A stretch of 64,000 bases of DNA from Oscheius dolichura (taxonomy: Eukaryota; Nematoda; Chromadorea; Rhabditida; Rhabditidae), in contig OW051496.1 in assembly GCA_932521035.1 (NCBI GenBank), forward strand, positions 6,448,001 through 6,512,000, in the 5' to 3' direction. Shown piece after piece: positions 56,678 to 64,000 of the stretch (positions are counted from its first letter, which is position 1; each line of letters begins with the position of its first letter). The position numbers and the translations under genes were made by a program. The notes beneath the pieces are model-generated. The model did not search any database, was not told the origin of the DNA, and saw nothing but the letters and a program-made list of their open reading frames with translations.

Positions 56678-59289
56678 ATGAACCGCTGCAGTATATGTGA
56701 AGTAGATATTCCTGGTGGGGATGAGGCTTCAGAGCTGCACAACGTAGGTTATGAGATCGGTAGGTTTCTACAGTCTTTCTAGGCAGGAAAACGGCATCTG
56801 AAATTACTAGCACATCGGGAGAAGATGGTATCTTTAGAAGAAAGCTCTGTTTATGTGAAATGGAAGAATGCATCGATAGATGCTAATGCTTTGCAAGCGT
56901 TTAATCAAGTAAAATCAAGAGTACCATTTAAGTTTTAAAACCATTTTAGTTTGGTGGAATTAATAGGATAATTTTTCGAGGAGAACGTGCGTTCGCCATA
57001 ATTGAGTTTGCTGAAAGGACTTCTGCACAAAGAGCTCTCAAAGCTGGAGAGTTCCTAATAAACTCGGTAAAAACTTTACAGTAAATATATAAGAATAAGT
57101 TTAGGTTGCCATGAAAATAGAAAAGAGAAAGATGGATTTTTCTGCGCTAAAAGTACCTGATGCTCACGTCAATGTTGATGAAGTTATTGGAAAATTAGAA
57201 TATGCTGCGAGTTTATTTGAAGAGGCCGATATACTTATTGAAACATTGGTAATTCCTGAAGACGAAGTTAGATTTGTTGGGTAAACTTAGTTTCTATTTT
57301 TTGTAGGCACATCGGCGTCTAAAGCTGTGTGAATCTCTACAAAAACATGTTGCAGACTATGTATGCAACTCAAACATCACCCTTTTCGGCTCTAGTGTGA
57401 CGCTAATAGGATTTATAGATTCTGATTTGGCAAGGAAAATCCCTTTCTGGTATATTTTGATCTCTAGGATGCACATCTTCACATACAGGAAAATGAAGAC
57501 TTGAATTATATAGAAGGGAGAAACAAGTTTACGTTGATGACTTGTGACCCAACAGTTTTTAAAAGTAGGAAAATAACGTATTCCGAGATGAAACGTCTAC
57601 ATCCTACCGGTTTTTCAATAATCTTTTTAAACTCTAATTTTTTTTAGATCAAATACGCTTGATTTGCAGGATCATCAATGATATTCGCAAAACTGTTGGC
57701 TGGGTATCTTACCCTAATGCCGTCCTCGATGCTCGTTGCCCTGTAGTTCGGCTGCAAATTGAAAAACAGGTTTGTGAGCAGAGCACAGATTAAAATCATT
57801 ATTTTAAGTGGCTCTTAGATTTATCAGTCAATAATTTTATCGGCGCAGAAAAGACCTTAATACTTGATCATTTGGTTCGATGTGATGGAAGCGGGTGTCT
57901 GAGGCGGCTGCTCGTCACTTTTCGATTTTGGGCAATGTCTAATGGCTTATGTAGAGCTCCGTTCAATCAACATGTTTTGGTGTCGAATATGGAAATATGT
58001 ATATTTTAGGTTGGCCACTTCAATGCCTACACTTTGAACTGGTTGCTGATATATTATCTAATGAAAATAGATATCCTACCAAAATTAGAGTTTACCACCG
58101 ACATAGTAGGTATCTTGTTGTATTCTACTACAAGCTTCCTAGATTCCAAACTCTTTATGGAAAAAAGCGAAACCGGTCGAACATTATCATTTGAAAGATT
58201 ATGAGTTCATTCTATTACTAAAGGTTAGTTTTCCAAGGTGTAAAACATTAAGATTACAGAAATTTTTTGTTTTTATCGTTGAAACTAAGTTGAGTGAAAT
58301 AGTAATGGGACCTTTTGGACAGAATGTCGAATTATCTAAAGATGAGTTCCGTGGTGTTAACCTTTCTCAAGAGCAAAATAAAGATTTCAAACTATCAACT
58401 TGTCTTAATATTCAGGTGGGTAGATTTTTTTCTTGCTATAAATTGTTTAAGGACCCTATCGAACATTCGCATAATCTTAGTCAAAATGTTACTGAGGAGT
58501 ACGTAAATATGATGAAAACTTGCATGAAATTATCGCTCTCTATTCTGAAGAGAAAAGAGTTAGCAAGCATGGTTGCTGATACATTTTTTTAGAATGAGTC
58601 TTAAAAATATTTTTTCTCTGTCTACCAGACCCGTTTCTCCTAAATCATTCTATAACGAAAATGGAGAGCATCTTATAAAAGTACCACTTCCATCTTCTGC
58701 AGTAAGTTTTATTTATAATACTTATTTTTGTTTAGAATGATGTCTCAAACGTGAAGACATTTGTGGAAAAATTTTTGGACGAAATAATGCGATGGGAATT
58801 GCTGAATTTGAGTGAGCCGAACATGAAACGAATGAAATTGAATCAGGTGTGGTTTATATTTTTGGTTAACTTTGATATACAGGAATTGTCTGAAAGCAAT
58901 GGGATTTTGCAATTAGGCCAATACACCGTGCCCTTTGCAGTGTGGATCGGACGCAGAAATATTAAACGTGAGATCTTGAAAGGTGCGACTTTAAATGAAT
59001 GGGAGCTGGACTCTAAGGTATTTCTTCCACTGGCGCACTTAGCTCATATTTATTTAGATATCCGATGTAATTGTGAATGGAAATAAGAAAGGGAATGAAA
59101 TCGCTGTTGTTTCTGCTACGATTAATGTTTGTCAAGAGGAGGCTTAGTAAGCACTTCAAAGTTTATTCTTTTACAACTTTTAGTGCCTGCTTTCAATTAG
59201 TCAAAGGTGAGAAAGTGGATTTTGACAACGCTATGCATTTCATTGATCAGATGTTCTCAAAATGGATTTCTCCGAATTTTTCTTTTTGA
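56678..59289 (+). CDS. TUT1 / Star-PAP type U6 terminal uridylyltransferase
   Basis: Nucleotidyltransferase that adds U to U6 snRNA or A to selected mRNAs. The domain order fits TUT1: N-terminal C2H2 finger of U1/matrin type (CSIC ... H-x5-H, LHNAGKRH) at residues 4-30; an RRM (SSVYVKWKN, INRIIFRGERAFAIIEF); the catalytic core with LFGSSVTLIGFIDSDLDAHL (G-S and D-x-D); the central domain with VGHFNAYTLNWLLIYYLM and CLNIQDPIEHSHNL; and a C-terminal domain ending DQMFSKWISPNFSF. More than ten exons. The intron inside the catalytic motif (after 57428) starts with GC rather than GT. The join near 58590-58620 is unresolved. AATAAA at 59363-59368. Confidence 0.85.
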
Positions 59290-59362
59290 TTTTTTTTATG
59301 TTTGTTATTTTTATCTGTTACGTTTTCAATCGTATCATGTGATCTCTCATTTGTTGTTATCA

Positions 59363-59368
59363 AATAAA
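59363..59368 (+). terminator. poly(A) signal of TUT1, second gene of likely operon
   Basis: AATAAA 74 nt past the TUT1 stop. The ELP3 acceptor TTTTCTACAG ends at 59450, about 82 nt downstream. Confidence 0.65.
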
Positions 59369-59463
59369 TGGATTTTTAGATACTTATGCTCATACAAGTT
59401 GTTCTTTGACATTCAATATTTCTTTAAATGGAGTTATTTGTTTTCTACAGGTTAGATTTTCCA

Positions 59464-61511
<2,048 letters not shown>

Positions 61512-63417
61512 CTCTTTTCTGATGTTTACTGCCCCGGCGAAATACTTTGAGTGGTGCAATTAATTTACAAGTCTTTTTATGCAAGAGGTAGTTCATTCGA
61601 CTTTCTTGATTTCGTGGATGTGGTGTTTGCAAGTAACAATTTGCCAAACACTTGAGAATGGGAAAAATTTCGTTAATAGGAGAAATCAGTTCGTATTCAA
61701 GCATGCATCTGTTTTTCGCCCCCTATGTCAGACACCACTAGCTTTCTAAGTTTTGCTCTATTACAATATTTTTTTCCTTGCACAGGTGAACATTTTTCTA
61801 TATCCCATCCATTGTGTATAAAACTGCCGCTATTCTGTCAGTTAAATCTTTAAAAATCAACGCGTAACCAGGGTATATGGACGGCAGCATGGCTACTAGA
61901 ACATTATTTCGCCAAGCATTATTTTATTTTATTTTTGTTCCATAAAGTGATAAGTTTCGAAAGCTAGCTGAGTGGAATCCATTAGCGGGTAGTAATGTAG
62001 ACATGGCAAGGCAGCCCACGTCAACTCTTTCATCTGATTCGTCAAATATTCAAAACATTGTTTTTGCATAATGCAAAATGCTTTCTCAACGTTTCTTACG
62101 ATTATTTCATTAATTGTGCTGCATGAGTTTTGAACGTACTGCTCACCTAAAGTCTACCTCATATTTTGGCCAATTTTATGGAGTAATCCGCGTTATTCAA
62201 TTGAAAAAGCGACAACGCGACCTTGTTTTCTTACCACCTCCACCCCCACCCATGAAGTGGCGACAATTCAGTTTTATGACAAATCTTGGCGTCTTCCATA
62301 ATTTTGGCCGAGGTTGGACTTTTCGGACAGCAGTCAAGGCCGTTGCTTTTGTATATAGCTAGTCTTCACCGCGATCTTTAGACGTCACTATTGTTGAGGT
62401 TCACGGTCGTCATAAATAACTCTAATCTAGTAAAAATAACCAAACTTTTTTCGACCACATGCAATGTGTGCTTGCCAGATTTGAAAATTCTAGCTTCGTA
62501 TGGTGTTTTTCACTCCGTGTACTAATACCGAATAAGAACTTCCGCCTGTTCTCTATGCCTGTCTGCGCTCAGTTTCCCGTATGGATAGCAATTATCTCTA
62601 ATTGGAGCTCCTTTCACTGAATGTTTTTTTCGTCGATCCTCTTGTAGATCCTCTGGCGTGGTTTCTATACTTCCTCCCATTCGTCTTCGCAACAATCGAA
62701 TTGCCTTATTTTGTACTCTTTGCTTCTGTTTCCCTGCAGTCTGAAGCACTTATGCGTGATGTCTCTTCTTATCGGTTCTTTCACTAGAAAATACTAATTT
62801 ATATTCTTGCGTGGTGTCCAATTGTGTTTAAGGTCATGAAATGTTTCTGACCATGTTAGAAATAATCATCATAACATCTATTTTTCTCTCTAGAAGACAG
62901 TAATTCAATTGGCAATTTTTATACCTTTTCAAAAAAACTGGAAATATGAAAAACAACTTCCTCACGGATCATACAGAAATGTCCTTTTGTATTGTTGAAA
63001 GCAGTGAAAACATATCCTCTTGGTTATACTGTAATGAAAATTGTCCATTAGCGACACGACGGTTTCAGTGTTCTCTACCTTTATAGGATAATTGCTCTAG
63101 TGCATCTGTAAAATTTCTTTAAGTAATTAATCAGGAGTTTCTCGCGCCCACGGAACCGCCCCCTTGAGCTTCATACTCAGTGCTGTTATCTTCGAGCTAT
63201 CCAAAAAGTCATGGCACCTTCTTAACAATTTGCCCTGAACGTTTGCACCTATCCACCGAATCATAAATATTACATACCGATGAATGTTGCGCAACCATCT
63301 CCATGGTTCCTTATGCTTGCCTCTTTTGGCTAGCGTCTTCATTTCCTCCAATAATAGCTCTTTTAGAAAACTTGGCTACGAGCTTGACGGACCATATATG
63401 AGCAAGGATTTATAGTG
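61512..63417. other. 1.9 kb AT-rich stretch without a supported gene
   Basis: A minus-strand frame 62749-62522 contains KQRVQNKAIRLLRRRMGG, which faintly recalls the tail of retrotransposon reverse transcriptases. Too short to call. No other feature seen. Confidence 0.4.
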
Positions 63418-64000
63418 ATGGCCACTTCCACATCTGCCCCAGCCTTTATTCTCTCCATTATCACTCCATCTACAGCTACTTTTGCTAATGTTACATCGTG
63501 TATCGCCTGTCACTCCCTCTCATCTACTCTTTTGTTTTCTGTTGTATTTGGTTTGATAGTTTTTGCTGGTGTATGCGGAAATGCTTTTGTCGTAGCCGTA
63601 ATTGTCATGGACAAGAAACTGCTCAACTCTTCTGTCAACCAATTTCTCCTCAATTTAGCCATAGCCGACATTGGTTAGTTTATTTTAAAACATTTTAAAG
63701 GCAATAGCTGCTTTTGTTTGTACATATTCTCAATTTTCAGGTCATCTGCTGTTCTGTTTGCCGGATATGTCTATGGCTATGATAGACCACGGCTGGATTT
63801 TTCCTCGCTTCTCATGCCGTATTATAAGATTTTTTCAAGAATATTTTCTCTATTCTAGTGTTCTTCTTCAAGTAAGTTAAATGTTTAATTGCTACTATTT
63901 CCGTTGTTGTGTTACCCCTTTGTAATATTGTTGTTGATTTTTAGTATTTAGTTATAAATTTTCAACTTTCGTAGACGTAAACTTTCCATTTCAATCTTCT
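63418..64000 (+). CDS. rhodopsin-family GPCR, N-terminal part (cut by window end)
   Basis: Seven-helix receptor, probably for a neuropeptide. Exon 1 (63418-63673) encodes a Ser/Thr-rich extracellular N-terminus with an N-glycosylation site (ANVT) and TM1 (LLFSVVFGLIVFAGVCGNAF, with the GN motif). Then comes the intracellular loop MDKKLLNSSVNQFLLN and TM2 with NLAIAD. Exon 2 (63741-63871) continues TM2 (GHLLFCLPDMSMAM), an extracellular loop with W (DHGWIFPRF) and the TM3 Cys (SCRIIRFFQEYF). A GTAAGT donor follows at 63872; the rest lies outside the window. Ligand class is not assignable. Confidence 0.85.

Noticed and set aside
62522-62749. Reverse transcriptase fragment
   Set aside because: Only a short QRVQNKAIRLL-like resemblance; no catalytic motif or flanking element.

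Overview
The window is eukaryotic and almost certainly from a nematode. It holds a cuticle collagen with the nematode domain plan, introns that are mostly 36-45 nt, and ATGs that often sit 0-40 nt behind a pyrimidine-rich AG as expected for spliced-leader acceptors. Same-strand genes are closely packed, and there is a one-to-one set of conserved animal genes. I cannot name the species or clade from sequence alone. Exon joins below were read by eye from GT-AG (one GC-AG) boundaries and family alignment from memory.

Layout. 1-2.8 kb: 3' part of an importin alpha gene (+) facing a cuticle collagen gene (-). 2.8-24.7 kb: a GC-rich, gene-poor, repeat-rich stretch. It holds a C-type-lectin-like gene (possibly broken), a 689-residue acidic repeat protein, a small EGF-like secreted protein, an unknown nuclear-looking protein, minisatellites, dispersed GC-rich repeats, a fold-back element and two LTR-like repeats. 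24.7-25.9 kb: a short-chain dehydrogenase (+). 26-38.4 kb: four minus-strand genes in a row (helical-repeat protein, KIAA0319-type PKD protein, TRAPPC9, TAF3-like). 39.3-41.1 kb: a tiny secreted-peptide gene with two alternative last exons; its first intron carries two DNA-transposon-like elements side by side. 42.1-43.6 kb: PAF acetylhydrolase (+). 43.7-47 kb: SURF1 then CLCC1 (both -). 47.6-49.3 kb: NUDT5 (+). 49.6-51.2 kb: a nuclear hormone receptor (-). 51.2-55.8 kb: mostly empty GC-rich DNA with a tRNA-like element. 55.9-61.5 kb: CMC1, TUT1/Star-PAP and ELP3 (+) in tight series, very likely an operon. 63.4 kb to the end: the start of a rhodopsin-family GPCR.

Functional themes. SURF1 and CMC1 both serve cytochrome c oxidase assembly. 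CLCC1, TRAPPC9 and importin alpha serve ER, vesicle and nuclear transport. TUT1, ELP3, TAF3 and the receptor act in RNA and transcription. The most unusual loci are the peptide gene with duplicated terminal exons, the intron-like in-frame segments of the acidic repeat protein, the paired transposon-like elements, and a recurring GATTACGGTA motif confined to the GC-rich blocks.
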